The translations under genes were made by a program, and so were the position numbers. 64,000 nucleotides of DNA from Megaustenia siamemsis (taxonomy: Eukaryota; Mollusca; Gastropoda; Stylommatophora; Ariophantidae). The notes beneath the pieces were generated by a model. It saw only the letters and a program-made list of their open reading frames with translations. It did not search any database and had not been told where the DNA came from. Positions 42,801 to 53,802 of the stretch are shown here, piece by piece (position 1 is the stretch's first letter; each line of letters begins with the position of its first letter). The stretch is taken from the NCBI GenBank assembly GCA_032433765.1, contig JAVIAB010000047.1, positions 11,887,107 through 11,951,106 on the forward strand. Reading direction: 5' to 3'.

Positions 42801-45400
42801 CAATGTGGTGTGGCAAGGTGGTGTGGCAAGGTGGTGCGGCAAGGTGGTGTGGCAAGGTGGTGTGGGAAGGTGGTGTGGCAAGTTCGTGTGGCAAGGTGGT
42901 GTGGCAAGGTGGTGTGGCAAGGTGGTGTGGCAATGTGGTGTGGCAATGTGGTGTGGCAAGGTGGTTTGGCAAGGTGGTGTGGCAAGGTGGTGTGGCAAGG
43001 TGGTGTGGCAAGGTGGTGTGGCAAGGTGTGTGGCAAGGTGGTGTGGCAATAAGGTGTGGCAATGTGGTGTGGCAATGTGGTGTGGCAAGGTGGTGTGGCA
43101 ATGTGGTGTGGCAATGTGGTGTGGCAAGGTGGTGTGGCAATGTGGTGTGGCAATGTGGTGTGGCAAGGTGGTGTGGCATTGTGGTGTGGCAATGTGGTGT
43201 GGCAATGTGGTGTGGCAAGGTGGTGTGGCAATGTGGTGAGGCAATGTGGTGTGGCAAGGTGGTGTGGCAAGGTGGTGTGGCAAGGTGGTGTGGCAAGGTG
43301 GTGTGGCAAGGTGGTGTGGCAAGGTGGTGTGGCAATGTGGTGTGGCAATGTGGTGTGGCAATGTAGTGTGGCAAGGTGGTGTGGCAAGTTGGTGTGACAA
43401 GGTGGTGTGGGAAGGTGGTGTGGCAAGGTGGTGTGGCAAGGTGGTGTGACAAGGTGGTGTGGCAAGGTGGTGTGGCAAGGTGGTGTGGCAAGGTGGTGTG
43501 GCAAGGTGGTGTGGCAATGTGGTGTGGCAAGGTGGTGTGGGAAGGTGGTGTGGCAATGTGGTGTGGAAGGTGGTGTGGCAATGTGGTGTGGGAAGGTGGT
43601 GTGGGAAGGTGGTGTGGCAAGGTGGTGTGGGAAGGTGGTGTGGCAAGGTGGTGTGGCAAGGTGGTGTGGCAATGTGGTGTGGCAATGTCGTGTGGCAATG
43701 TGGTGTGGCAAGGTGGTGTGGCAAGGTGGTGTGACAAGGTGGTGTGGCAAGGTGGTGTGGCAAGGTGGTGTGGCAATGTGGTGTGGCAAGGTGGTGTGGC
43801 AAGGTGGTGTGGCAGGGTGGTGTGGCAAGGTGGTGTGGCAAGGTGGTGTGGCAAGGTGGTGTGGCAAGGTGGTGTGGCAAGGTGGTGTGGCAAGGTGGTG
43901 TGGCAAGGTGGTGTGGCAGGGTGGTGTGGCAAGGTGGTGTGGCAAGGTGGTGTGGCAAGGTGGTGTGGGAAGGTGGTGTGGCAGGGTGGTGTGGCAATGT
44001 GGCGTGGCAATGTAGTGTGGGAAGGTGGTGTGGCAAGGTGGTGTGGCAAGGTGGTGTGGCAATGTGGTGTGGCAAGGTGGTGTGGGAAGGTGGTGTGGCA
44101 AGGTGGTGTGGGAAGGTGGTGTGGCAGGGTGGTGTGGCAAGGTGGTGTGGCAGGGTGGTGTGGCATGGTGGTGTGGGAAGGTGGTGTGGCAAGGTGGTGT
44201 GGCAAGGTGGTGTGGCAGGGTGGTGTGGCAAGGTGGTGTGGCAAGGTGGTGTGGCAAGGTGGTGTGGCAAGGTGGTGTGGCAAGGTGGCGTGGCAATGTG
44301 GTGTGGCAATGTGGTGTGGCAAGGTGATGTGGCAAGGTGGTGTGGCAAGGTGGTGTGGCAAGGTGGCGTGACAATGTGGTGTGGGAAGGTGATGTGGCAA
44401 GGTGGTGTGGCAAGGTGGTGTGGCAAAGTGGTGTGGCAAGGTGGTGTGGCAAGGTGGTGTGGCAGGGTGGTGTGGCAAGGTGGTGTGGCAAGGTGGTGTG
44501 GCAATGTGGTGTGCAATGTGGTGTGGCAATGTGGTGTGGCAAGGTGGTGTGGCAAGGTGGTGTGACAAGGTGGTGTGGCAAGGTGGTGTGGCAAGGTGGT
44601 GTGGCAAGGTGGTGTGGCAAGGTGGTGTGGCAAGGTGGTGTGGCAGGGTGGTGTGGCAAGGTGGTGTGGCAAGGTGGTGTGGCAAGTGGTGTGGCAAGGT
44701 GGTGTGGCAAGGTGGTGTGGCAAGGTGGTGTGGCAAGGTGGTGTGGCAGGGTGGTGTGGCAAGGTGGTGTGGCAAGGTGGTGTGGCAAGGTGGTGTGGCA
44801 AGGTGGTGTGGGAAGGTGGTGTGGCAGGGTGGTGTGGCAATGTGGTGTGGCAATGTGGTGTGGGAAGGTGGTGTGGCAAGGTGGTGTGGCAAGGTGGTGT
44901 GGCAATGTGGTGTGGCAAGGTGGTGTGGGAAGGTGGTGTGGCAAGGTGGTGTGGGAAGGTGGTGTGGCAGGGTGGTGTGGCAAGGTGGTGTGGCAGGGTG
45001 GTGTGGCAAGGTGGTGTGGGAAGGTGGTGTGGCAAGGTGGTGTGGCAAGGTGGTGTGCAAGGTGGCGTGACAATGTGGTGTGGGAAGGTGATGTGGCAAG
45101 GTGGTGTGGCAAGGTGATGTGGCAAGGTGGTGTGGCAAGGTGGTGTGGGAAGGTGATGTGGCAAGGTGGTGTGGGAAGGTGGTGTGGCAAGGTGGTGTGC
45201 AAGGTGGTGTGGCAAGGTGGCGTGACAATGTGGTGTGGCAAGGTGGTGTGGGAAGGTGGTGTGGCAAGGTTGTGTGGCAATGAGTACGGGTTCGATCCTG
45301 CTTCCGACCATAAATCGTTTATTGTTTTTTTTTCTGTTGTTGATTATTTGTGATTTTTTCCAAATGCTGCAAACATACCTCTTCTTCTGATTTCATTGCC
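39867..45400 (+). mobile_element. PAL1 element carrying the giant satellite
   Basis: The left arm (39867-39991) is GAGACAAATAATAATAAATA, TAGAGGGAAACTTCC, CAGAGGAAGAGGTATGTTTA and CAAATAATCAAC. The right part (45284-45400) retains the tRNA-like B box and 3' stem (GAGTACGGGTTCGATCCTGC), then GTTGATTATTTGTGATTTTT and CATACCTCTTCTTCTGA, the inverted copy of the left arm. A perfect 13-bp repeat TGTAATATAGTTC flanks it at 39854-39866 and 45401-45413. Host-segment sequence (locus A) continues on both sides. The tRNA-like 5' half present in the 53.8-kb copy is missing and replaced by the array. Confidence 0.9.
39992..45283. repeat. Giant 13-bp satellite, about 400 copies
   Basis: The unit is GGTGGTGTGGCAA with four common variants of the last bases (GGCAAGG, GGCAATG, GGCAGGG, GGGAAGG) and rare ones (GTGACAA, GGCGTGG, GGTGATG). 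Because 13 is not a multiple of 3 and the consensus contains no stop in any frame, all frames stay open for long distances (up to 1705 codons on the minus strand, ATPPCHTTLPHHL type; ARWCGKVVWQGGV type on the plus). These frames are artefacts of the repeat. The strand is strongly G-rich, with closely spaced GG pairs that could form two-tier G-quadruplexes. Longer duplicated blocks are visible, e.g. from 43982 and from 44825. Confidence 0.97.
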
Positions 45401-45413
45401 TGTAATATAGTTC

Positions 45414-45800
45414 CTTCCATTGCCCTTAATTAACTTACAGATACTATCTTAGTTACTTGTATTATAAGTTATCATAAACAGCTGGTTTTGCTGTTAATTA
45501 AAATATCTTGCAGTTTTGTTTGAAGTTCTCTATAACTAAAAACACAGCGCAGTGATTCTTACTGGAGTAATATCATAAATTGTCCAACCCATCGGCACTA
45601 CTTCTATAGGTTTAATTAAATGGTATAACGCTATATGATTTGTAGTTCTTTTGTTGCCATGGAAACGGGGAGGTAATTGTTGTAATGACCTGCCTAGTTC
45701 TCATACACTAAACAATGTCGATAGATGTCATTGTACGGTTGTAGTAGGTTTAACCTCCATAGACATTGATGCCTATTTATTAGTAACGGCTTGAGTTGTT
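45414..45800. other. Host segment of locus A, right of PAL1
   Basis: Aligns with 53100-53160, 53684-53800 and 54160-54400 of locus B after removing insertions from the latter. No gene. Confidence 0.7.
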
Positions 45801-45804
45801 CGAG

Positions 45805-46510
45805 CTATATCACGGCTATACTAGGGAATACGGTGGCAGGTCGTACACTGACATTGAACTATATCACGGCTATACTAGGGAATATGGTGGTAGGTCGTAC
45901 ACTGACATTGAACTATATCACGGCTATACTAGGGAATACGGTGGCAGGTCGTACACTGACATTGAACTATATCACGGCTATACTAGGGAATACGGTGGCT
46001 GGTCGTACACTGACATTGAACTATATCACGGCTATACTAGGGAATACGGTGGCTGGTCGTACACTGACATTGAACTATATCACGGCTATACTAGGGAATA
46101 CGGTGCCTGGTCGTACACTGACATTGAACTATATCACAGCTATACTAGGGAATACGGTGGCTGGTCGTACACTGACATTGAACTATATCACGGCTATACT
46201 AGGGAATACGGTGGCAGGTCGTACACTGACATTGAACTATATCACGGCTATACTAGGGAATACGGTGGCAGGTCGTACACTGACATTGAACTATATCACT
46301 GCTATACTAGGGAATACGGTGGCTGGTCGTACACTGACATTGAACTATATCACTGCTATACTAGGGAATACGGTGGCAGGTCGTATACTGACATTGAACT
46401 ATATCACTGCTATACTAGGGAATACGGTGGCAGGTCGTATACTGACATTGAACTATATCACGGCTATACTAGGGAATACGGTGGCAGGTCGTACACTGAC
46501 ATTGAACTCA
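45805..46510. repeat. 54-bp satellite, 13 copies
   Basis: The unit is CTATATCACGGCTATACTAG, GGAATACGGTGGCAGGTCGT, ACACTGACATTGAA. Because 54 is divisible by 3, two plus-strand frames stay open (TAILGNTVAGRTLTLNYI and YHGYTREYGGRSYTDIEL repeats). No start context, signal or family supports a protein. Copies are 95% or more alike by eye (GGCAGG/GGCTGG, CACGG/CACTG). Confidence 0.95.
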
Positions 46511-46639
46511 TTGAGCTGGAATGTGATTGTGTTATATATTGTGATAAAATATTAGAGGAGTCGTGGTCTCATTGCCTCCTTTGAATATCAGCAGCTCACT
46601 GTTACGCGTAAATAAAGTCTTTTCTCATTTATGCTGAAA

Positions 46640-46775
46640 GCTAGCTTAGTTTCGTTTAGTTTAATTTAGTTTAGTTTAATTTAGGTTAGAGGTTTAGTTT
46701 AATTTAGTAGTAATTTAGTTTAGTTTAATTTAGGTTAGAGGTTTAGTTTAATTTAGTAGTAATTTAGTTTAGTTT
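46640..46775. repeat. TTTAG-rich microsatellite
   Basis: Runs of TTTAGTTTAATTTAGGTTAG with a doubled 60-bp block; related to the (CTAAA)n tract at 34022-34122 on the opposite strand. Confidence 0.85.
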
Positions 46776-47099
46776 AGACCAAGCTCATCTTCATTACACA
46801 ACGCACAACTCAATAATGCTGAGATCCCCTCCTCGGAACGTTCCCCAGTATGAAGCACGCTCGCCACACACTAGCGAAAGTACCGAAGATGGCTTCCTTC
46901 ACTTCAGATGCACGAACTCTGTAGCACCGGCGAAGACCTAGCTGTCAATTAAACAAAGAACATTATCATTCATTTATTTCTAACAAATCGGTTTCAAATC
47001 CTGAACAGCAAAGTCACCGATTAATTGCTCAAGATGAACGGGGTCAACAAAAGAAGCGAATTATCTCCATAATAAAAAAAAAATGTAAAGTACCCCCGT

Positions 47100-47195
47100 C
47101 ACGCGAGCCGCGTTAGTTCAGTGGTTAGTGAACTAGACTACAAAGGACAAGAGGTAGGGTTCGATCCCAACCGACGGCTTTCGGATTCACCCTAT
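47100..47195 (+). mobile_element. SINE S3 head with a foreign body
   Basis: The first 90 bp match the S3 head through the B box (GGGTTCGATCCCAACCGACG) to TTCGGATTCACCC. It then departs completely from the S3 body; 47196-47400 is unlike other copies. Confidence 0.75.
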
Positions 47196-47645
47196 TCTTT
47201 ACACCCTTTCGGGCCCCGACAGCGCACGGGCGACTTCATGTCTTATCCAAGTATATTTGGCCGTCTCTTTTGTCTCCTCCCTTGGGGATTCCAACAAATA
47301 TGCTGTCGCTTATTATTCTCTGTTGGCTTCCCAAATGTGAGTCCGATCACGCGCCATCTCTTTACCGTATCTTTTTGTAAACTGTTTTTATTTTTTTAAA
47401 TCAGATATTTCCCATAGTTCTAAGTTAGCAATCATGCCCTGCTATTTCTATCATTTTATGATTATAAACAATTGAGGGCTACATTAATTAAATGGCACTT
47501 TGAATAATTGTGTATAGTTTTAACTGAACGATAACTGTAATTGAACGATTATATATAGTTTGAGCTGAACGATAACTCTATTTGAACGATTATATATAGT
47601 TTGAGCAAAACGATAACTCTATTTGAACGATTGCAAATAGTTTGA

Positions 47646-48110
47646 TAGGGTCCTCGGTAGTCTAGTTGGGGAAACCACCCGACTGGACTACCGACGTTCG
47701 GACAACCCGTGTTCGATTCCTGCTGGGAGCAGTGTGAATTGTACTCGTGGTTGGAAAAAAAAAATATCCCCACGGTCGACCCAGCCGTTGGCAGAAATGG
47801 GTACCAGGGTATTACCCTCGGAAGGTGAGGAATGTCGCTTCGCATCTGGGTTTCGATGCTTGAGGCGACACTATACAGAAATCTCCGAACATTTCTGGAT
47901 AGGCGGCCGATCACATATGGGTGGAAACTCGCGTGCTAAGACGCCGGTTTAAGTCTCTTACTTTACCTTTACCTTTACCTTTACCTTTACCTTTACCTTT
48001 ACCTTTACCTTTACCTTTACCTTTACCTTTACCTTTACCTTTACCTTTACCTTTACCTTTACCTTTACCTTTACCTTTACCTTTACCTTTACCTTTACCT
48101 TTACCTTTAT
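47646..48110 (+). mobile_element. SINE S1 with an expanded tail
   Basis: The head (GGTAGTCTAGTTGGGGAAAC; B box GTTCGATTCCTGC) and body are as in the other S1 copies. The terminal CTTTAC motif is repeated about 25 times (47961-48109), against about 2 in the 4661 copy. The 9-bp duplication ATAGTTTGA lies at 47637-47645 and 48111-48119, within a satellite unit. Confidence 0.93.
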
Positions 48111-48774
48111 ATAGTTTGAGCTGAACGATAACTTCTCTTCAACGATCATAAACAATTTCAACTAAGTCAGATTTTACGGATTTTAGAAGTCGGATCTTAA
48201 CTTAACCAATTATAAGCAACTTTCACTAAATTTAATCTTTATTTGAAAAATTATAAACATCTTTGAGTAAATTTAATCATTATTTGAAAAATTATAAACA
48301 TCTTTGAGTAAATTTAATCATTATTTGAACAATTATAAACATCTTTGAGTAAATTTAATCATTTGAAAAATTATAAACATCTTTGAGTAAATTTAATCAT
48401 TATTTGAACAATTATAAACATCTTTGAGTAAATTTAATCATTATTTGAACAATTATAAACATCTTTGAGTAAACTTAATCATTATTTAAAAAAAAATTAT
48501 AAACAGATTTGAGTAAATTAAATCATTATTTAAAAAAAAAATATAAACAGATTTGAGTAAATTAAATTATTATTTCAGCAATTATAAACAGCTTCCAATA
48601 AATTAAATCATTATTTGAACAATTATAAATAGCTTTCAATAAAAGTAATGAGTATTTGAGCTATTATAAACACTACTTTCATTAATTGAATTCCCTGTTT
48701 CAAGAATTATAAACAATTTTCAGTAAATTAAATCATCACTTGAACGATTATAAACAGCTTTCATTGAAGGAAAT

Positions 48775-49025
48775 GGGAGCAACGACAGCTCAGTGGTTAG
48801 TGAACTGGACTACAAAGGACAGGAGGTCTGGTTCGATCCTAATTGACGGCTTCCGGGTTCACCCAGCCATAAATGGGTACCGGATTTTTTCTGGGAAAGT
48901 AAAGCGGAACGGGAGTAATACCGACCACATTACTCCAAAAATCATGGGCTGAAGGTCTATAAAAATGATGGTCACACAGTATTCCTTATACGCCACACCT
49001 GTGTGATGGGGCTCTTTACTTACTT
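48775..49025 (+). mobile_element. SINE S3
   Basis: Head with CAGCTCAGTGGTTAGTGAAC and GGTTCGATCCTAATTGACGG; full body to GTGATGGGGCTCTTTACTTA. Inserted in the 41-bp satellite. Confidence 0.9.
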
Positions 49026-49700
49026 TGCTGAATGAAAGCACTATTTGCACAACTATAAACAGCTTTCAATGAATGGAATCACTATTTGCACAATTATAAA
49101 CAGCTTTCAATGAATGGAATCACTATTTGCACAATTATAAACAGATTTCAATGAATGGAATCAGTATTTGCACAATTATAACATCTTTCAATGAATGGAA
49201 TCACTATTTGTACAATTATAAACAGCTTTCAATGAATGGAATCACTATTTGCACAATTATAAACAGCTTTCAATGAATGGAATCACTATTTGCACAATTA
49301 TAAACAGCTTTCAATGAATGGAATCACTATTTGTACAATTATAAACAGCTTTCAATGAATGGAATCACTATTTGTACAATTATAAACAGCTTTCAATGAA
49401 TGGAATCACTATTTGCACAATTATAAACAGCTTTCAAATAAAGAAGTCACTACGTAAACTTTGAAAAAAAGCTTTTGCTAAATTAATTTGAGATTGCTTC
49501 TTGAACAATCACACAATCAGAAGAAGCAATAACAATCATCTTTGGTAAAATAAAATCATTACTTGAGTTATAATAAAGAGCTTTCATCAAACGAACTCAC
49601 TTGGGAAAAATAAAACAAAAAAACAGCCTTGGTTAAATGAGATCACAACCTGAACAATAAAAAAACAGCTTGAACTAAACTAAGCAAACATTTTAAACAT

Positions 49701-50029
49701 TTACAGACAAACTTAAAATAAGAGAAACAAAATCACATTCAAATTGTGGGCGTTTCCCGAGAGCTTAAAGATATCGATTAGTTGTTATTTAACCTGATTA
49801 CCCCCGTCATCGATGAGAATGTATGTTATCGCCCTTTAGTCACTGATAGGTATATGGACTAATAGGTCACGATAATGATGTACTTGCTGATGCACATCCC
49901 TGAAGGGTGGTAATGATGTGATAATGGCAAGAAAGATAACAAACAGCAGATCATAAAACACATATAAGTTCAATCCTGAATTCTTTTTGCTTTTTCGTTC
50001 ATATTTTCGTGTTTGCACTATCAACTGAG
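49701..50029. other. Unannotated stretch
   Basis: Nothing recognised. Confidence 0.4.
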
Positions 50030-50760
50030 ATCGACAATAATTACTTAATGAAATAAACATATCTAGCAAAAAGTATGGATTAGATATGAATAGAAAAACG
50101 ACTAGAACTATAATCATAAACAAAGAAAATACTCAAAACCTAGAAGTGGATAGCAAAGTTGAAGGAATACATCTGGAGACAGTTCAGAACTACAACTATC
50201 TTGGGCATACTATAACCAGTGATGGAAAATGTAAAACTGAAATAAAAAAGAATAGTAATTGCAAAAAGTAATTTTAACGTCATGAAAAATATACTAACAT
50301 AAAAACAAATAACACCCGGGCTAAAACTAAGAATAGCAAAATGTTATATCTACTCAACATTCCAGCAGAAACATGGGCATTAGACAAGAAAACAGAACAG
50401 AAAATTGAAGCCTTTGAAATGTGAATTTATAGAAGAATAGGTAAATTGGATGGAAAGAAAAGAAAACAAACAATGAAGTTTTAAAACAGCTAAAGATGAA
50501 AAGAGAACTACTAAACACATTTAGAACAAGACAAATGAGATTTTTGGGGCATGTTAAAAGACACAACAGCCTACTAAAAGTAATCCTGGAGGGGAAAATA
50601 CGAGGTAAAAGAGGCAGAGGCGGACAAAGGCTAACATGGACGAGTAACATGAAAAAGATAGAGGAGTACAACTTGCACCATCAAAGCAAGAAACGGAACG
50701 GAATGGCGATCCATGGTAGCCAACCTTCGATGCGGAGACGACATTCAATAATGATAATGA
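50030..50760 (+). mobile_element. LINE L-A, 5'-truncated copy
   Basis: Begins just after the RT catalytic box (YGLDMNRKTTRTIIINKENT) and runs through YNYLGHTITSDGKCKTEI, MRFLGHVKRHNSLLKVILEG, GKRGRGGQRLTWTS and WRSMVANLRCGDDIQ, ending near AATAATGATAATGA. There are frame shifts near 50255 and 50450. Confidence 0.88.
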
Positions 50761-50794
50761 CTATCAAAACAAGAGCTTGTGATAATTCATCTAC

Positions 50795-51370
<576 letters not shown>

Positions 51371-51639
51371 CTTTCACCCGACGTATTTATTGTCCATATT
51401 TACAATGCTGTTTCTTGTGTAAATTTTACTGTTTTTTTGTTTCAATTTTGTTTGTTTGTCATTCTTGCTGATCAATTGTTTGATAACCACCGTGGGGGTG
51501 AATCTGTTTTATTATCTTGAACTTAAGTGCCCGTCTTTACGCCCAGAGTGCATTTTCACTTTCTGTTTGCTCACATTTACCTCCATTTATAGATACACTT
51601 TGAATTGTGAAAAGTACCCGCAGATGAATTCCATGGAAT

Positions 51640-51745
51640 GAAAAATGTCGTATGTGACAAATGTCAATGTTACAAAACGTGTCCTAAAGTGCTACATTGC
51701 ACTTGTTCCATTACATGGATGAGATTCATGGACAACAGGTAAGAC
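51640..51745 (+). mobile_element. Ancient LINE L-B-like relic
   Basis: A frame reads TKRVLKCYIALVPLHG, stop, DSWTTGKT, aligning with the L-B TRKRVLKCYVEPVLTYGCES block. Confidence 0.6.
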
Positions 51746-51859
51746 AAAGGTCTTCTTACACGCGCCCACTAAGTTTCTCGTTTTTGGCTGGCCCATCTTA
51801 ACTCCCATCTCTTTCATTCGAAGGAGTGACGTGGACTCGTGGTTATTTACTAGTTAGCC

Positions 51860-52010
51860 ATGTAGGATTAGTTATATTTACTTACATATCTGTGTGTGTT
51901 GTTGTTTGTCTGTTCCTGCTGAAGGCCTATTGAGCCGAAACGTCGTTCAAATCTGTGTCCTCTACTAACCACGTAACGCTTTTATCATACCTTTTTTCTA
52001 TTTTTTTCAA
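51860..52010 (+). mobile_element. Solo arm of PAL2
   Basis: TGTTTGTCTGTTCCTGCTGA, AGGCCTATTGAGCCGAAACG, TCGTTC, then AACCACGTAACGCTTTTATC and a CTATTTTTTTC stretch, in the same order as the right arm of PAL2 (60480-60640). Confidence 0.72.
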
Positions 52011-52699
52011 TTTTCACTCATGGTTATCCAAGTTCTATGCCCTTTCCACAAATCGGAGGACACTTCGTCCACCTGATCCACTGGTTGACCGTTTTCAACG
52101 ACAGCACAGCTAGCGAACCAGTCCGCTCTTTCATTTCACAGTACTCCTGCATGTCCAGGGACGTAGACTAAGGTGACCCTACGTGTTTTTGACACGATGT
52201 GTCAAAATGTATATACTACTCTATACTACCCAGATCTGCGATGACTCCACCCATTGCCGGCGTACAGAGCCCGCTTCCACTTTTCTTATCATGCTCATCG
52301 AATCACCAGTATTTCACTTAATATTAATTATTGTATATGATATGTGTGATCTTATATCCAACTATTGAATCACTGTAAACACTTGGAAGGACACGCATAA
52401 CTTAAGAAATCACGAGGTTTGGCGACTCACAAGAATTCAGCCCTCCTGTCAGCCTCGATTTCTCAGAATACATCCGCTCGTGAATCATCATGCCAGTACT
52501 TTTCTCATCTGTTTGTTGTTCACGGATGCCCTGGTTGTGTTATTAAGTTTGAGACTGGCTTGTCTGAAGTGGTTTGAGGAAACCTGATCGCTAACAATCG
52601 CCGGCATGATGTAGATGGGTTTAGCTGACCCGAGGAGAGAGACAGTCCCAGGTTATTGGACACCTTAGCAGTGCCTAGGTCCCAGCGGCGGATCGTGGG
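52011..52699. other. Unannotated stretch
   Basis: No gene is recognised; GATCGTGGGTTCGAAACTTG (52687-52706) is B-box-like and leads into locus B. Confidence 0.4.
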
Positions 52700-52758
52700 T
52701 TCGAAACTTGAGGAGACTTTGGCGTGAACACGAACTTTTAGGTTGACCTTTAACCTGG

Positions 52759-53050
52759 TTGGAGCATCGGTGGCCGAGTGGTTAGTGTGCTCGCTTCTCG
52801 ATCAGAAGCGTCCGGGTTCGATCCTCAAAAGCGACGGATTTTTTTTTTCGAACTGAAAAATTTCAGGGGTTCACCCAACTTCTAAAAATGGACACCAAAG
52901 ATTTTTCTGGGAAGCAAAGGCAGCTTGGCGTTATACCGACCACCTCATCCAAAAATGTGCCGTGGTCAGTGAAAACATGGTCACTAACACCATATTCCCC
53001 ATACCCCTAGCAAGGCATGGGGGGGGGGGGGGGGAACAGTGTTCCCTTTT
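52759..53050 (+). mobile_element. SINE S4
   Basis: The head looks like a Ser/Leu-type tRNA: TGGCCGAGTGGTTAG as A box and GGGTTCGATCCTC as B box. The body shares ATTTTTCTGGGAAG, TACCGACCAC and GGTCACTAACACCATATTCC with S3, so S3 and S4 have related bodies but different heads. A G16 run lies near 53019-53034. It interrupts host-segment sequence that is continuous at 39800-39830. Confidence 0.85.
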
Positions 53051-53161
53051 TACCAGGTAATTAGCGACATAAACATTACTGTAATTTGCGCTGTGTAAAA
53101 TGATTCCTTCAATTATTACCCTAAATTAACATCATTATAATTACATTATACTATCTTAGTT

Positions 53162-53675
53162 TATCATCACCAACAAGTACCGGGCCTGCTGGCGTAGGTG
53201 ATCATGTCTCTACACAACTTTCGTTCACGACAGTTATTATCATTTCTGTTGTTGACCTTCTGTCCAGCCATACTCTTAAGCTGTCTGGTATCTTTTCTCT
53301 CTGCTTCCCTCTATCTCTTCGTTCCTCAATTTTTCCAGTTGTTACAATATATTCCAGTTGTTCTCTTCTCATTACATGGCCAAAAAAAAAAAGATGATTG
53401 TGTCTTCCTAATATTGGAAATTAGCTCTCTTTTTGCTTTGGCCTCCTTCAGAACGTTTTCATTACTCTTCTTAGCTGTTCATGGTACTCTCAACATTCTT
53501 CTGTAAAACCACATTTCTACATTTCTACAGAGTCCAGCGATTTTCTTGTCTATTGTCCGTGATTCACATCCATATGTTAAGACTGGCTCTACATAACATT
53601 TAAGAACTCTTTTTCTTGTTTCTATTGTCAAAAATGGCTTGCATAGTATCTTCCTCATTTTTTGAAAAGGTGCTT
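53162..53675 (-). mobile_element. LINE L-B insertion with target-site duplication
   Basis: 3' terminal 510 bp, 5'-truncated in the KMRK segment. The direct repeat TCTTAGTT is at 53154-53161 and 53676-53683. Locus A has the uninterrupted ACTATCTTAGTTACTTG. Confidence 0.92.
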
Positions 53676-53802
53676 TCTTAGTTATGTGCATCGTAAGTTA
53701 TAAGAGGAACATGGTTTTGTCGTTATTTAACATCTCTTTGTTTTGTTCTATGTTTTTATATAAAGAGGTAGCGCAGTGATTCTTACCGGAAGCACACAAT
53801 AG

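Larger units (their letters stand above)
39763..46870 (+). repeat. Locus A: one copy of a >1.5-kb dispersed segment carrying PAL1 and two satellites
   Basis: Aligned piecewise with 52700-55290 (locus B): GTTTGAAACTTGAGGAG at the left; AGGTTGACCTTTAACCTG; AATTTGCGCTGTGTAA; then, beyond PAL1, AGCGCAGTGATTCTTAC-like sequence, GTACGGTTGTAGTAGGTTT, CTATATCACGGCTATAC, ATATTAGAGGAGTC-type sequence and finally CATCTTCATTACACAA and CCCAGTATGAA. The identity of the ancestral segment is unknown. Confidence 0.82.
47450..49700. repeat. About 41-45-bp satellite, roughly 2 kb, interrupted by two SINEs
   Basis: The core unit at 49030-49440 is CAATTATAAACAGCTTTCAA plus TGAATGGAATCACTATTTGC and is highly uniform. 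Towards both ends the units decay (AACATCTTTGAGTAAATTTA at 48240-48480; TATATAGTTTGAGCTGAACG at 47550). S1 (47646-48110) and S3 (48775-49025) are inserted in it. Confidence 0.88.

Noticed and set aside
39985..45353. Very long open frames on both strands (up to 1705 codons) across 40-45 kb
   Set aside because: They are translations of the 13-bp satellite, which has no stop codon in any frame. Residue content is a pure repeat and frames overlap on both strands.
45791..46584. Two overlapping 254- and 262-codon repeat proteins
   Set aside because: They follow from a 54-bp tandem repeat whose period is divisible by three. No start context, signal peptide or splice evidence, and the sister locus has a single unit.
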